Under the pieces are notes generated by a model. That model did no database searches, was not told where the DNA came from, and saw nothing but the letters and a program-made list of their open reading frames with translations. From Bacillota bacterium (GTDB lineage: Bacteria > Bacillota > Clostridia > Christensenellales > CAG-138), in NCBI GenBank assembly GCA_023435025.1, contig JAEYSE010000093.1, forward strand, positions 23,439-87,438: a DNA stretch of 64,000 nucleotides, read 5' to 3'. This document shows positions 54,477 through 62,926 of the stretch, one piece after another; positions within the stretch are counted from its first letter, which is position 1; each line of letters opens with the position of its first letter. A program made the position numbers and the translations under genes.

Positions 54477-54507
54477 ATTTTACATTTAAGCAATCGCCAT
54501 GTAAAAT
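54477..54507 (+). promoter_or_regulatory. Promoter with 9-bp dyad operator before glycerate kinase
   Basis: ATTTTACAT (54477-54485) and ATGTAAAAT (54499-54507) are perfect inverted arms separated by 13 bases. Overlapping them, TTTACA (54479-54484), 17 bases and TAAAAT (54502-54507) form a promoter. A repressor bound here would block it. No regulator gene is adjacent. Confidence 0.65.
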
Positions 54508-54536
54508 AAATATATCACGCAGCAAGGAGCGATCAT

Positions 54537-55766
54537 ATGAGTATTCGAAGCGATGTGGATCACATCATCGCGGACGCCATTCAAGCCGCATTGCCCGATG
54601 CCGCCGTAGCGCGCGCCCTCACCGGCAAGGTATTCCCGGGTAGAGTATTTCTGATTGCTGCAGGCAAGGCCGCATGGCAGATGGCAAAGGCTGCCGTGGA
54701 TCTTCTGGGCGATACCATTACCGAAGGAGTCGTCATTACAAAGTATGCGCATTCGCATGGCGATATTTTCCGAACAACAATCCATGAAGCCGGGCACCCC
54801 GTTCCCGATGATAACTCTTTTTCGGCCACCGAAGCGGCGCTTACGCTGACAAAGGGGCTTCAACCGGACGATACTGTACTGTTCCTGCTTTCCGGCGGAG
54901 GCTCCGCCTTGTTTGAAAAACCGTTGATCCCCCCGCAAGAGCTGCAGGATATCACCAAGCAGCTATTGGCCAGCGGCGCGGATATCGTGGAAATGAACAC
55001 CATCCGAAAGCGCCTTTCCGCCGTAAAGGGCGGCAGATTTGCGCAGCACTGTTTCCCCGCGCAGGTATATGCGATCGTCCTGTCCGATATCATCGGCGAT
55101 CCGCTGGACATGATCGCATCCGGCCCGGCTTACCCGGATGCCTCTTCATGTGCGGACGCTCTTGCGATTGTAAAAAGATACGCGCTTCGCCTATCCGAAC
55201 AGGCGTTGGCCTGCCTGAACGTGGAAACGCCCAAGGCTCTCCAAAACGTGGAGACTCAGGTGACCGGCAGCGTAAAGCAGCTGTGCGCTTCCGCGGAAGA
55301 AAGCTGTACGCGTCTTGGCTACCGGCCGATGGTGCTAACGGACAGCCTCTGCTGCACCGCACGGGATGCTGGGAGTTTTCTTGCCGCAATCGCGCGGCGA
55401 TATGCGGAAACGGAAGACTCTCTTGCGTTTATCGCGGGCGGCGAAACGGTGGTGCATTTAAAGGGCAAAGGCAAGGGTGGCCGCAACCAGGAGCTTGCGC
55501 TTGCCGCCGCGGAGGGTATATCCGGCCTACGCGATACGGCCGTGTTTTCGGTGGGTTCCGACGGCACGGACGGCCCGACAGACGCCGCTGGCGGCTATGT
55601 AGACAACACGACCGCAGGCGTTCTGAGGCAGTCGGGCATCTCCATTTTTGATGAGCTTGAAAACAACAACGCCTATGTCGCTCTAGAAGCGTGCGGCGGG
55701 CTGATCAAAACCGGCGCGACCGGAACCAATGTAAACGACCTGTCTGTACTCCTTATCAAAAGATAA
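54537..55766 (+). CDS. Glycerate 2-kinase (GckA/MOFRL family)
   Basis: A 409-residue enzyme phosphorylating D-glycerate to 2-phosphoglycerate. The N-terminal DUF4147 part shows FLIAAGKAAWQMAKAA, HPVPDDNS and LFLLSGGGSALFEKP. The C-terminal MOFRL domain shows IAGGETVVHLKGKGKGGRNQELALAAA and SVGSDGTDGPTDAAGG. In older annotations the family is called hydroxypyruvate reductase TtuD. It is divergent from the catabolic cluster to the right and forms its logical last step. AAGGAG precedes ATG 54537. Confidence 0.93.
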   Translation: MSIRSDVDHIIADAIQAALPDAAVARALTGKVFPGRVFLIAAGKAAWQMAKAAVDLLGDTITEGVVITKYAHSHGDIFRTTIHEAGHPVPDDNSFSATEAALTLTKGLQPDDTVLFLLSGGGSALFEKPLIPPQELQDITKQLLASGADIVEMNTIRKRLSAVKGGRFAQHCFPAQVYAIVLSDIIGDPLDMIASGPAYPDASSCADALAIVKRYALRLSEQALACLNVETPKALQNVETQVTGSVKQLCASAEESCTRLGYRPMVLTDSLCCTARDAGSFLAAIARRYAETEDSLAFIAGGETVVHLKGKGKGGRNQELALAAAEGISGLRDTAVFSVGSDGTDGPTDAAGGYVDNTTAGVLRQSGISIFDELENNNAYVALEACGGLIKTGATGTNVNDLSVLLIKR

Positions 55767-55805
55767 GGCGCATCCGCCTTGTCGGCTTCTCATCAAACGA
55801 TCGCA

Positions 55806-55838
55806 TAAGGCCCATGCAATTGCATGGGCCTTATTGTT
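55806..55838 (+). terminator. Intrinsic terminator after glycerate kinase
   Basis: AAGGCCCATGCA-AT-TGCATGGGCCTT, then TATTGTTTC. Lies about 40 bases after the stop. Confidence 0.75.
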
Positions 55839-55913
55839 TCGCCATTTGTCCATGCGACGCAAACCGATTGCCGTAAACGCGGGCTTTCACCTAAGCTTTC
55901 GGTCTGATCAGCG

Positions 55914-56873
55914 TCACGCGTTTACAATGTTCTTAGGCGCGCCTTCCAGATAAGCCCGGAGGTTTGCTACGGCGATTTCCAGCAGCCGCTGGCGGCTTTC
56001 CTTGGGCGCCCAACTGATGTGCGGCGTTATGATGCAATTCTTTGCCTTGAGCAGCGGATTGTCGCCGCGAATGGGCTCGGAGGAAACAACGTCCAGACCG
56101 GCGGCGTATACCTTACCGGAATTCAGCGCATCCGCAAGGTCCTGCTCTACAATAAGCGGGCCACGACTGTTGTTGAGAATAATGACGCCATCTTTCATCT
56201 TTGCGATGTTATTCTTGTTGATGATGCCTTCCGTTTCGGGGAACAGCGGGCAATGCAGCGCAATGACGTCGGACTCCCTGAGCAGCGTATCAACCTCCAC
56301 ATACTCCGCAATCGCACGGCCCGCATCGCTCTGATACTGGTCGTTGGCCAGAACGCGCATACCCATCGCCTTGGCGATAGCGCCCGTGGCCTGCCCTATT
56401 CTGCCGAAGCCGATAATGCCGATTGTTTTCCCGGCAAGCTCAATCAGCGGATAATCCCAGAAGCACCAATCCGCGTTGTTTTCCCAGCGGCCTTCATGCA
56501 CGGCGTCGCTGTGGTGCGCCACATGATGGCAGATTTCCAGCAGCAGCGCAATCGCAAACTGCCCGACCGCGGCGGTGCCGTAGGTGGGTATATTCGCGAC
56601 GGGAATGCCCTTCTCTTTGGCGGCAGTAACGTCAACCACATTATATCCTGTGGCGAGCACGCCGATAAACCGGATATTGCGGCAGGCGTCCAATGTTGCG
56701 CGGGAAATGGGCGTCTTATTCGTGTAAACGATATCGGCGTCTCCAATACGCTGCACGATCTGATCCGCAGGCGTGCGATCGTATACGGTAAGCTCGCCCA
56801 GCGCCTTAAGGGAATCCCAGCTCAGATCGCCGGGGTTCAGGGTGTAACCATCCAATACTACGATTTTTGTCAT
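55914..56873 (-). CDS. D-2-hydroxyacid dehydrogenase (hydroxypyruvate reductase-like)
   Basis: A 319-residue NAD-dependent enzyme. Motifs: IGVLATGYNVVDV, GKTIGIIGFGRIGQATGAIAKAMG (GxGxxG with the family's longer hinge), catalytic Arg in NNSRGPLIVEQDLADAL, Glu in DVVSSEP and His in ITPHISWAP. This is close to plant/bacterial glycerate dehydrogenases, so reduction of hydroxypyruvate to D-glycerate is likely. Last gene of the co-oriented cluster. CAAGGAGCAG precedes ATG 56873. Confidence 0.92.
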   Translation of the reverse strand: MTKIVVLDGYTLNPGDLSWDSLKALGELTVYDRTPADQIVQRIGDADIVYTNKTPISRATLDACRNIRFIGVLATGYNVVDVTAAKEKGIPVANIPTYGTAAVGQFAIALLLEICHHVAHHSDAVHEGRWENNADWCFWDYPLIELAGKTIGIIGFGRIGQATGAIAKAMGMRVLANDQYQSDAGRAIAEYVEVDTLLRESDVIALHCPLFPETEGIINKNNIAKMKDGVIILNNSRGPLIVEQDLADALNSGKVYAAGLDVVSSEPIRGDNPLLKAKNCIITPHISWAPKESRQRLLEIAVANLRAYLEGAPKNIVNA

Positions 56874-56969
56874 TGTCTCTGCTCCTTGCTCGTAACCGAT
56901 TTAAATAGTTTATAGGTCAAAACTTGCAGGCTCAAACCGGAAATCTTGCCCGGGCTTATTTGCCGGAAC

Positions 56970-57045
56970 TCAACCACCAATCTGGCAGCCTGTCAATTTC
57001 TCATAGTACTTGGCGATGGCGCTGTGATCGTCAGAGCCAAAGCCA
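56970..57045 (-). pseudogene. Duplicated 3' remnant of the tartronate semialdehyde reductase gene
   Basis: On the minus strand this stretch encodes GFGSDDHSAIAKYYEKLTGC, then QIGG and a stop, the exact C-terminus of the reductase encoded at 58692-59576, with only a few silent changes. Homology stops abruptly near 57045, just upstream of the end of the dehydrogenase gene. It has no start and is a remnant of a duplication that placed the semialdehyde dehydrogenase between two reductase ends. Confidence 0.9.
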
Positions 57046-57070
57046 GCTATACCATTATATCAGATGCGGC

Positions 57071-58585
57071 TCAGATGGCCCCATCCCAGGTGCTTACCTT
57101 GGTATTTTTCATTTCATCCTCATTGAACCAGCGTGTGGTAACCACCTTGGATTCCGTGTAAAAACGCATACCGTCTTTCCCCAGCGCGTGCAGGTCGCCA
57201 AAGAAGGAATTCTTATGCCCCGCAAACGGGAACATTCCGGCAGGCACGGGAATCCCTACGTTTACGCCCACCATGCCGCCGTGTGTGCGTTTTGCAAATT
57301 CCCGCGCATAGTAGCCGTTCTGGGTAAATATCACGGAGCCGTTTGCAAAGGGGTTCGCATTCATAAGCGCCAGCCCCTCCTCAAAATCGCGAACGCGCTT
57401 GATGCATAATACCGGCCCGAATATCTCGCTTTGCCCTATTGTCATTTCGGGCGTAATGTGATCAAAAACGGTATGCCCTACATAAAATCCGTTTTCATAG
57501 CCTGGCACTACCGTATTCCTTCCATCCAGGATCAGCTGCGCACCCTCTTCCACGCCCTTTGCAATCCAGTCCGTCACGAATTTTTTATGTCCGGCAGTCA
57601 CTACGGGACCCAAATCCGTCGTCTTGTCGTAAGCCGGCCCAATTTTCTTGCTTTTGATCTGTTTGAGTATTTCCTCCACCAAACGGTCCGCGATGCTTTC
57701 CTGAACGCAGACTACGGACAGCGCCATGCATCGCTCGCCCGCACATCCAAACGAGGAGTTCAAAATGCCCGCGACCGTACGCTGGATGGGCGCGTCCTCC
57801 AAGACCAAAGCGTGGTTTTTCGCCTCGCAAAGAGCCTGCACCCGTTTGCCATTTGCCGCCGCCGTTGCGTAGATGTGCTTGCCCACGCTCGTGGAACCAA
57901 CCAGCGTCACCCCTTTGACATCCGGATGCGTCAAAAAGAGTTCCGCCTCTTGTCTGGAGCACGTTACGATATTCACCACGCCGTCGGGCAAACCGGCCTC
58001 TTGCAAAAGTCCCACCAAGCGAAGGCTTGTCATGGGCGTCATGGAAGAGGCCTTTAACACAAGCGTGTTACCGGTCGCGATGCACATGGGCATCATCCAT
58101 CCCATTGGTATCATACCAGGAAAATTAAAAGGCGCAATCCCTACAAATACACCAAGGGATTCGCGATACAGCGTGCTGTCGAAGCCCTCTGTAACATTCA
58201 TCAAGCTTTCGCCCATCATCAGGCTTGGCGCGCCGCACGCTACCTCGACGGGCTCCTTGACCTTTAACAGGTCTCCCTTTGCTTCGCTCCAATTCTTGCC
58301 GTTTTCGCGGCAAAGCAGGTAGGTAAGCTCATCCATGTGCTCAATGAGAAGATCCCTGAAGCGGTACAAGACCTCCACTCGTTTTGCGCAGGGCGTATTT
58401 GACCAGGAAGGGTAAGCCGCCTGGGCCGCGGCAATAGCAGCCTCCACTTCCTCCGCCGTACAGCAGGGCGTTTGTGCGATGACATCCCCTGTACTCGGGT
58501 CAAAGACATCCATGTATTTGCCGCTTTTGCTTTCCACATACTTGCCGTTGATAAAGGGTTTGAGTTTCTCTATCGTGTTACTCAT
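57071..58585 (-). CDS. CoA-acylating (methyl)malonate semialdehyde dehydrogenase
   Basis: A 504-residue aldehyde dehydrogenase of the MmsA/IolA group. Catalytic Cys is in FGCAGERCMALSV; GSTSVGKHIYATAAANGKRVQAL and CEAKNHALVLEDA (Glu replaced by the Asn-rich MmsA pattern) are characteristic, as is FPFAGHKNSFFGDLHALG-type ending. Members convert malonate or methylmalonate semialdehyde to acetyl- or propionyl-CoA. Its exact role here is unclear. CCAAGGAGAGG precedes ATG 58585. Confidence 0.9.
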   Translation of the reverse strand: MSNTIEKLKPFINGKYVESKSGKYMDVFDPSTGDVIAQTPCCTAEEVEAAIAAAQAAYPSWSNTPCAKRVEVLYRFRDLLIEHMDELTYLLCRENGKNWSEAKGDLLKVKEPVEVACGAPSLMMGESLMNVTEGFDSTLYRESLGVFVGIAPFNFPGMIPMGWMMPMCIATGNTLVLKASSMTPMTSLRLVGLLQEAGLPDGVVNIVTCSRQEAELFLTHPDVKGVTLVGSTSVGKHIYATAAANGKRVQALCEAKNHALVLEDAPIQRTVAGILNSSFGCAGERCMALSVVCVQESIADRLVEEILKQIKSKKIGPAYDKTTDLGPVVTAGHKKFVTDWIAKGVEEGAQLILDGRNTVVPGYENGFYVGHTVFDHITPEMTIGQSEIFGPVLCIKRVRDFEEGLALMNANPFANGSVIFTQNGYYAREFAKRTHGGMVGVNVGIPVPAGMFPFAGHKNSFFGDLHALGKDGMRFYTESKVVTTRWFNEDEMKNTKVSTWDGAI

Positions 58586-58691
58586 CTATTCCTCTCCTTG
58601 GACTCATAAAATGGTATGTACCGTTTCCAATCCCAGACATCGCGCAGGGCAGACGGTATCTTCCCCCCCTGCACTGCGGATGTATCTGAAC

Positions 58692-59576
58692 TCAACCGCC
58701 GATCTGGCAGCCTGTCAATTTCTCATAATACTTGGCGATGGCGCTGTGATCGTCTGAGCCAAAGCCGTCCGCGCGCAAGGTTTGCAGCATTTCCATGACT
58801 GCAGCAGTCAAAGGCAGCGGCGAGCCTACCTCATGCCCGGTCTCTATCGCATTATTCAAATCTTTGATATGCAGATCAATTCGGAAGCCGGGCGCAAAGT
58901 TATGGTTTAAAATCATTGGCCCTTTTGCATTCATTACTGTGGAACCCGCCAACCCGCCTTTAATCGCCTGGAAGACAACTTCCGGATCAACGCCCGCCTT
59001 ACTTGCGAGCATAAATGCCTCGGATACCGCCGCAATATTCAGCGCTACAACAATCTGATTGGCCAGCTTCGTGGTATTACCCGCCCCGATGTTTCCGCAA
59101 TGCACCACGCTGCTACCCATCGCTGACAGAATATCGAAAACCTGATCGAACACATCCTTTTCACCGCCAACCATAATGGACAGTGTGCCATCGATTGCCT
59201 TGGGTTCACCGCCAGAGACTGGCGCATCCAGCATTTTTACTCCCTTTTCTGCACAGGCTTTGCTGATTTCCTGTGAGGCAAGAGGCGCTATAGAACTCAT
59301 ATCCACTAGAATCATACCGGGTTTGGCTCCCTCCAGCACGCCGTCCGGCCCTAAAACTGCAGCCTTCACATGCGGGGAGTTGGGAACCATGGTAATGACC
59401 ACTTCGCATTGTTGGGCGACCTCCTTGGATGAGGCGGCAACGGCTGCGCCGGCTGCGGCGACTTTCTGCATGTTGCTTTCGTAGACGTCAAACGCAACAA
59501 CTTCATAACCGGACTTTAACAGGTTATTTACCATTGGTTTTCCCATAACGCCCAATCCGATGAAGCCAATTTTCAT
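58692..59576 (-). CDS. garR: 2-hydroxy-3-oxopropionate (tartronate semialdehyde) reductase
   Basis: A 294-residue beta-hydroxyacid dehydrogenase. The Rossmann motif is GFIGLGVMGKPMV; substrate motif DAPVSGGEPKAIDGTLSIMVGG; catalytic Lys in GNTTKLANQIVVALNIAA; and the GarR-specific stretch IRGGLAGST-like (here IKGGLAGSTVMNAKGPM) and FRIDLHIKDLNNA. This closely follows E. coli GarR, which reduces tartronate semialdehyde to D-glycerate. GGAGGTGTCC precedes ATG 59576. A copy of its 3' end is present at 56970. Confidence 0.93.
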   Translation of the reverse strand: MKIGFIGLGVMGKPMVNNLLKSGYEVVAFDVYESNMQKVAAAGAAVAASSKEVAQQCEVVITMVPNSPHVKAAVLGPDGVLEGAKPGMILVDMSSIAPLASQEISKACAEKGVKMLDAPVSGGEPKAIDGTLSIMVGGEKDVFDQVFDILSAMGSSVVHCGNIGAGNTTKLANQIVVALNIAAVSEAFMLASKAGVDPEVVFQAIKGGLAGSTVMNAKGPMILNHNFAPGFRIDLHIKDLNNAIETGHEVGSPLPLTAAVMEMLQTLRADGFGSDDHSAIAKYYEKLTGCQIGG

Positions 59577-59645
59577 AAGGACACCTCCAAATTTTTTTTC
59601 TATTCACATCTCCTGTGGAGTTGGAGTCTCGCGTTCGTATGTGCA

Positions 59646-59686
59646 AACCTCCGGTCAGGGATTTTCATGTACCCTGATCGGAGGTT
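59646..59686 (-). terminator. Long hairpin between transketolase C-subunit and garR
   Basis: AACCTCCGATCAGGG pairs with CCCTGACCGGAGGTT (one G-U) with a 10-base loop. Only TTTGC follows, so it may be a partial terminator or a stability element. Confidence 0.55.
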
Positions 59687-59737
59687 GAGCATAAATTGCG
59701 GAGCAATTTTTGCTTGCTACTATTTATTTCTTTGATC

Positions 59738-60709
59738 TTACTTCCTCTTAATAACCTGTTTTGCAGCCTCCACGATATTGGCACTTACAAGGCCAAACTC
59801 CTTCATCAGCACGTCGGGATCGCCCGATGAGCCAAACCGGTCGTACACGCCCACCATCTTTGCGGGTACCGGATGATTCTGCGCAAGAAGCTCCAGAACG
59901 GCGCTCCCCATGCCACCCGCCACCTGATGCTCCTCCGCGGTGACGACTGCGCCGGTGATGCGTGCCGCCTCAAGGAGCGTTGCTTCATCCAGAGGCTTGA
60001 TCGTGTGGTTGTTGATAACCATGGCGCTGATGCCCTCTTTGGCGAGCGCCTCCGCCGCCACAAGGCTTTCATATACCATGACTCCGCAGGCGATAAGGGC
60101 AACATCCGTACCTTCGCGCACACAGTAGGCCTTTCCAAATTCAAAGGGCGTATCGTCGCTTGTAATGGACGGCACTTTTTCCCGACCAAATCTTATGTAT
60201 ACCGGCCCGTACATCTCCGCCGCGGCCAATGTTGCTTTTCTGGTCTCGTTGGAGTCCGCGGGCACTACAACCTTCATGTTGGGCAGGCAGCGCATAATGG
60301 ATATTTCTTCGAGCGCCTGATGCGTCGCGCCGTCCGGGCCTACCGAGATGCCGCCGTGCGCGCCACCCAGCTTGACATTGAGGTTTGCGTAGCAGACCGT
60401 GGTACGTATCTGATCCCATGCCCTGCCGGCCAAAAACACGCCATAGTTGGTTACAAATGGCACCTTGCCTGCAAGGCTCAGACCTGCGGCAATTCCCATT
60501 TGATTCTGCTCTGCAATTCCTATGCTGAGGAAACGATCAGGAAACCGGTCCCTGAACCAGTCCACCCGCACGGAAGCCGTGATGTCCGCGCCCAGCGCCA
60601 CTACCTCGGGATTTTTTTCACCAGCTGCCACCAACCCTTCCCCGTATCCGTCCCGGGTCGGCTTCTTTTTAATATTATTGAAATCCAAGTTCAAATCGAT
60701 CGTCCGCAT
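59738..60709 (-). CDS. Transketolase, C-terminal subunit
   Basis: A 323-residue half-enzyme containing the pyrimidine-binding and C-terminal domains: GADITASVRVDWFRDRFPDRF, SIGIAEQNQMGIAAGLS with the catalytic Glu, GPDGATHQALEEISIMRCLP, and RFGREKVP. It pairs with the N-terminal subunit encoded just upstream (15 bases). Split transketolases transfer two-carbon units and use thiamine diphosphate; in clusters like this they may serve a specialised sugar. GGAAAGGAGAACG precedes ATG 60709. Confidence 0.93.
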   Translation of the reverse strand: MRTIDLNLDFNNIKKKPTRDGYGEGLVAAGEKNPEVVALGADITASVRVDWFRDRFPDRFLSIGIAEQNQMGIAAGLSLAGKVPFVTNYGVFLAGRAWDQIRTTVCYANLNVKLGGAHGGISVGPDGATHQALEEISIMRCLPNMKVVVPADSNETRKATLAAAEMYGPVYIRFGREKVPSITSDDTPFEFGKAYCVREGTDVALIACGVMVYESLVAAEALAKEGISAMVINNHTIKPLDEATLLEAARITGAVVTAEEHQVAGGMGSAVLELLAQNHPVPAKMVGVYDRFGSSGDPDVLMKEFGLVSANIVEAAKQVIKRK

Positions 60710-60723
60710 TGCGTTCTCCTTTC

Positions 60724-61548
60724 CTAGGCTTCCAGCTCGGCCAACGCTGCGGCAAGTTGTTCATCGTTTGGCGCCGCCCCATGCCAGGCTGCGGAATTCT
60801 CCATAAATGAAACGCCTTTGCCCTTTACGGTATGTGCGATAATCACGGTGGGCTTGCCCTTGTATGCCGCCGCCTGTTTGAAGGCTTCCTCCACCTTGAC
60901 AACGTCATGCCCATCCGTTTCGATGACGTTCCAGTTAAACGCCTCCCACTTTTCTTTGCATGGGTTAATGTCCATTACGTCTTCCACACGGCCATCGATT
61001 TGAAGGCCGTTGTAGTCTACGATTCCGCATAGCTGATCCAGTTTGTAATGTCCGGCAGTCATTGCCGCCTCCCAAATCTGACCCTCCTGAATTTCGCCGT
61101 CTCCCATCATACAGTACACGCGGTAGGATTCATTGTTCAGCCGCGCCGCCAAAGCATTCCCCGTCGCGATGGAAAGCCCTTGCCCCAGGGAGCCTGCGGA
61201 AACTTCTATGCCCGGCGTGTGCAGCATGCAGGGGTGTCCCTGAAGGATACAGCTATATTTCCTGAGACCCTTTAATTCGTCCATTTGGAAGTATCCGCAA
61301 TCCGCCAATATCGTATAAAGGGCGGGACAGGCATGCCCTTTGGACAGAAAAAACCTGTCCCGCTCTTTCCACTGCGGGTTGTTGGGGTCGTGCCGCATCA
61401 CGTTGTGATATAGAACCGCCAAGATATCAATTGCCGACAGCGACCCGCCGGAATGCCCGGATTTTGCTTCGTTGAGCATTTTGAGAATATTGCTTCGAAG
61501 TTCCTTCGCCTTGTATTTTATTTGCTCTTCGTTCAAGTTTCTGTGCAC
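60724..61548 (-). CDS. Transketolase, N-terminal subunit
   Basis: A 274-residue half-enzyme with the thiamine-diphosphate and metal site: SGHSGGSLSAIDILAVLY, KGHACPALYTILAD, PGIEVSAGSLGQGLSIATG and MMGDGEIQEGQIWEAAM...IVDYN (GDG-N motif). Starts at GTG 61548 with AAAGGAAAGGTGG upstream. Forms one enzyme with the next gene. Confidence 0.93.
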   Translation of the reverse strand: MHRNLNEEQIKYKAKELRSNILKMLNEAKSGHSGGSLSAIDILAVLYHNVMRHDPNNPQWKERDRFFLSKGHACPALYTILADCGYFQMDELKGLRKYSCILQGHPCMLHTPGIEVSAGSLGQGLSIATGNALAARLNNESYRVYCMMGDGEIQEGQIWEAAMTAGHYKLDQLCGIVDYNGLQIDGRVEDVMDINPCKEKWEAFNWNVIETDGHDVVKVEEAFKQAAAYKGKPTVIIAHTVKGKGVSFMENSAAWHGAAPNDEQLAAALAELEA

Positions 61549-61677
61549 TGCAATCCACCTTTCCTTTGGTTTACACAGAATGCTCTACGCGTTCACCTTT
61601 ACAAGCGTCCGCGTCGTCATAGCTTTCGCTCATAGCCTTTTCGCGCAGGCACAGGTTGCCTGCAGCCTTGTTTCCTA

Positions 61678-62595
61678 CTAGTCTTCAAGAAGCGCCCATG
61701 CGCGGTTGAGCACCCGCTTCGCGTTTGCGACCACAAGATCCGGGTCCTCGTCCTTCCAGGGCTTGACTTCAAAGGACAGCACATAAGGATTTTCCGCATT
61801 GAAAAAGCCTTCGTTCTTAAGCACCCGCAGGAAATCCAACACCTCTTTTGTATCGTTGCTGCTGCCCGGGAAACCGAAGCGCTGATGTTCGTCCCCATAG
61901 CCTTCCGCTTGCGGGTTCCTGCATACCGTATTGCCAATGTGGAAATGCGTCAGATATGGCCGCAGTGTGCGCACGACAAACTCGCCGCTTTCATATGTCA
62001 TCGGGATATGCGAAAGATCGATCATCAGGCCGAAATTGTCGCAGGTCATCCGCATATCCGCAGCAAATTTCGCCGCGTACGGGGCGGGGCCGATCAGAGA
62101 CTTCTTGGCGATATCGTAATCAAATACCTCCAGCTCCACCATCATGCCCTTTGTTTTCGCGTATGCGCATAGATTTCGCGTGGTCTTTAAAAGCTGTGCA
62201 TAAGCTTGATCCTTCGTTTCTTCCGCCCACTTGCCCGACAGAAACGCGATACCCTTGCTGCCGAGTTGTTCCGCCTCGTCGATGGCCTCCATCAGGGTGG
62301 CTTCGGCGGCTTGGCGACCTGCCTCGTCGATATCGTTGGCGTTGAGCCCCGTGGTCAGCAGCCGCGGCTGCGCGCCGTAGCATACCGTCAGATGCGAGGA
62401 CTTTAGCATGCTTGCAGCCTGCGCCCGCAGCGCATCGTCCTTGATCCAGGTTACTTCGATGGCGTCAAAATAATCGTCTACAGCCGTCTTTTTGAGCAGT
62501 GCAAGTACATTCTCATCTGTGCCGCGCAGGCTGCTGGGGTACGCCATGAAGCTGATCAACCCAACCTTAAAATACTTGTGGATGGACTCCTTCAT
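61678..62595 (-). CDS. Sugar phosphate isomerase/epimerase family protein (AP endonuclease 2-like TIM barrel)
   Basis: A 305-residue enzyme of the xylose-isomerase-like TIM-barrel superfamily. Metal-site residues are carried by VELEVFDYDIAKKS (Glu), NFGLMIDLSHIPMT (Asp and His), LTHFHIGNTVC (His) and YVLSFEVKPW (Glu). Substrate is unknown; hydroxypyruvate isomerase belongs to this superfamily and would produce the tartronate semialdehyde used by garR. GGAGAAGATT precedes ATG 62595; an ATG at 62631 would only add a short head. Confidence 0.85.
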   Translation of the reverse strand: MKESIHKYFKVGLISFMAYPSSLRGTDENVLALLKKTAVDDYFDAIEVTWIKDDALRAQAASMLKSSHLTVCYGAQPRLLTTGLNANDIDEAGRQAAEATLMEAIDEAEQLGSKGIAFLSGKWAEETKDQAYAQLLKTTRNLCAYAKTKGMMVELEVFDYDIAKKSLIGPAPYAAKFAADMRMTCDNFGLMIDLSHIPMTYESGEFVVRTLRPYLTHFHIGNTVCRNPQAEGYGDEHQRFGFPGSSNDTKEVLDFLRVLKNEGFFNAENPYVLSFEVKPWKDEDPDLVVANAKRVLNRAWALLED

Positions 62596-62874
62596 AATCT
62601 TCTCCTTACAAACAAACTTATTTTCAAGCAAGGCATAGCAGGCGCTATGTCTTGTTCCCTTTCACATCCAAGCCGCAATAGGATTTGCCTGACGCTTCTT
62701 ACCGGGTCCACACCCGTATCAAACCGCCCGCCTCCTTTGCAGCGACGCTTTCCTGATGGTGGTAGGCCGGAACTTTTCAGTTCAGGCGCTCACGAGTTAT
62801 CAATCCGTATCATTGGCGTTCGCAATACCTCTCACTCATGTACCTTTTTTACCGCATGTAACTCCAAATGAAGT
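62596..62874. other. Gap between isomerase and binding-protein genes
   Basis: About 280 bases without a supported gene or clear promoter. The hairpin at 62875 lies at its right end. Confidence 0.5.
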
Positions 62875-62908
62875 GGTTGTGGGGGATGCAGTCAAATCCC
62901 CCACAACC
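62875..62908 (-). terminator. 13-bp hairpin after the binding-protein gene
   Basis: GGTTGTGGGGGAT / ATCCCCCACAACC, loop of 8 bases. No U-tract follows, so it probably protects the 3' end of the abundant binding-protein mRNA and lets part of transcription continue into the enzymes. Confidence 0.6.
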
Positions 62909-62926
62909 CGATTGGACAGTTAATTA

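Noticed and set aside
54537..62595. Sulfosugar (sulfo-transketolase) degradation cluster
   Set aside because: A split transketolase with a hydroxyacid dehydrogenase recalls that pathway, but the reductase matches GarR closely, glycerate kinase is present, and no sulfolactate or sulfonate-specific gene is seen.
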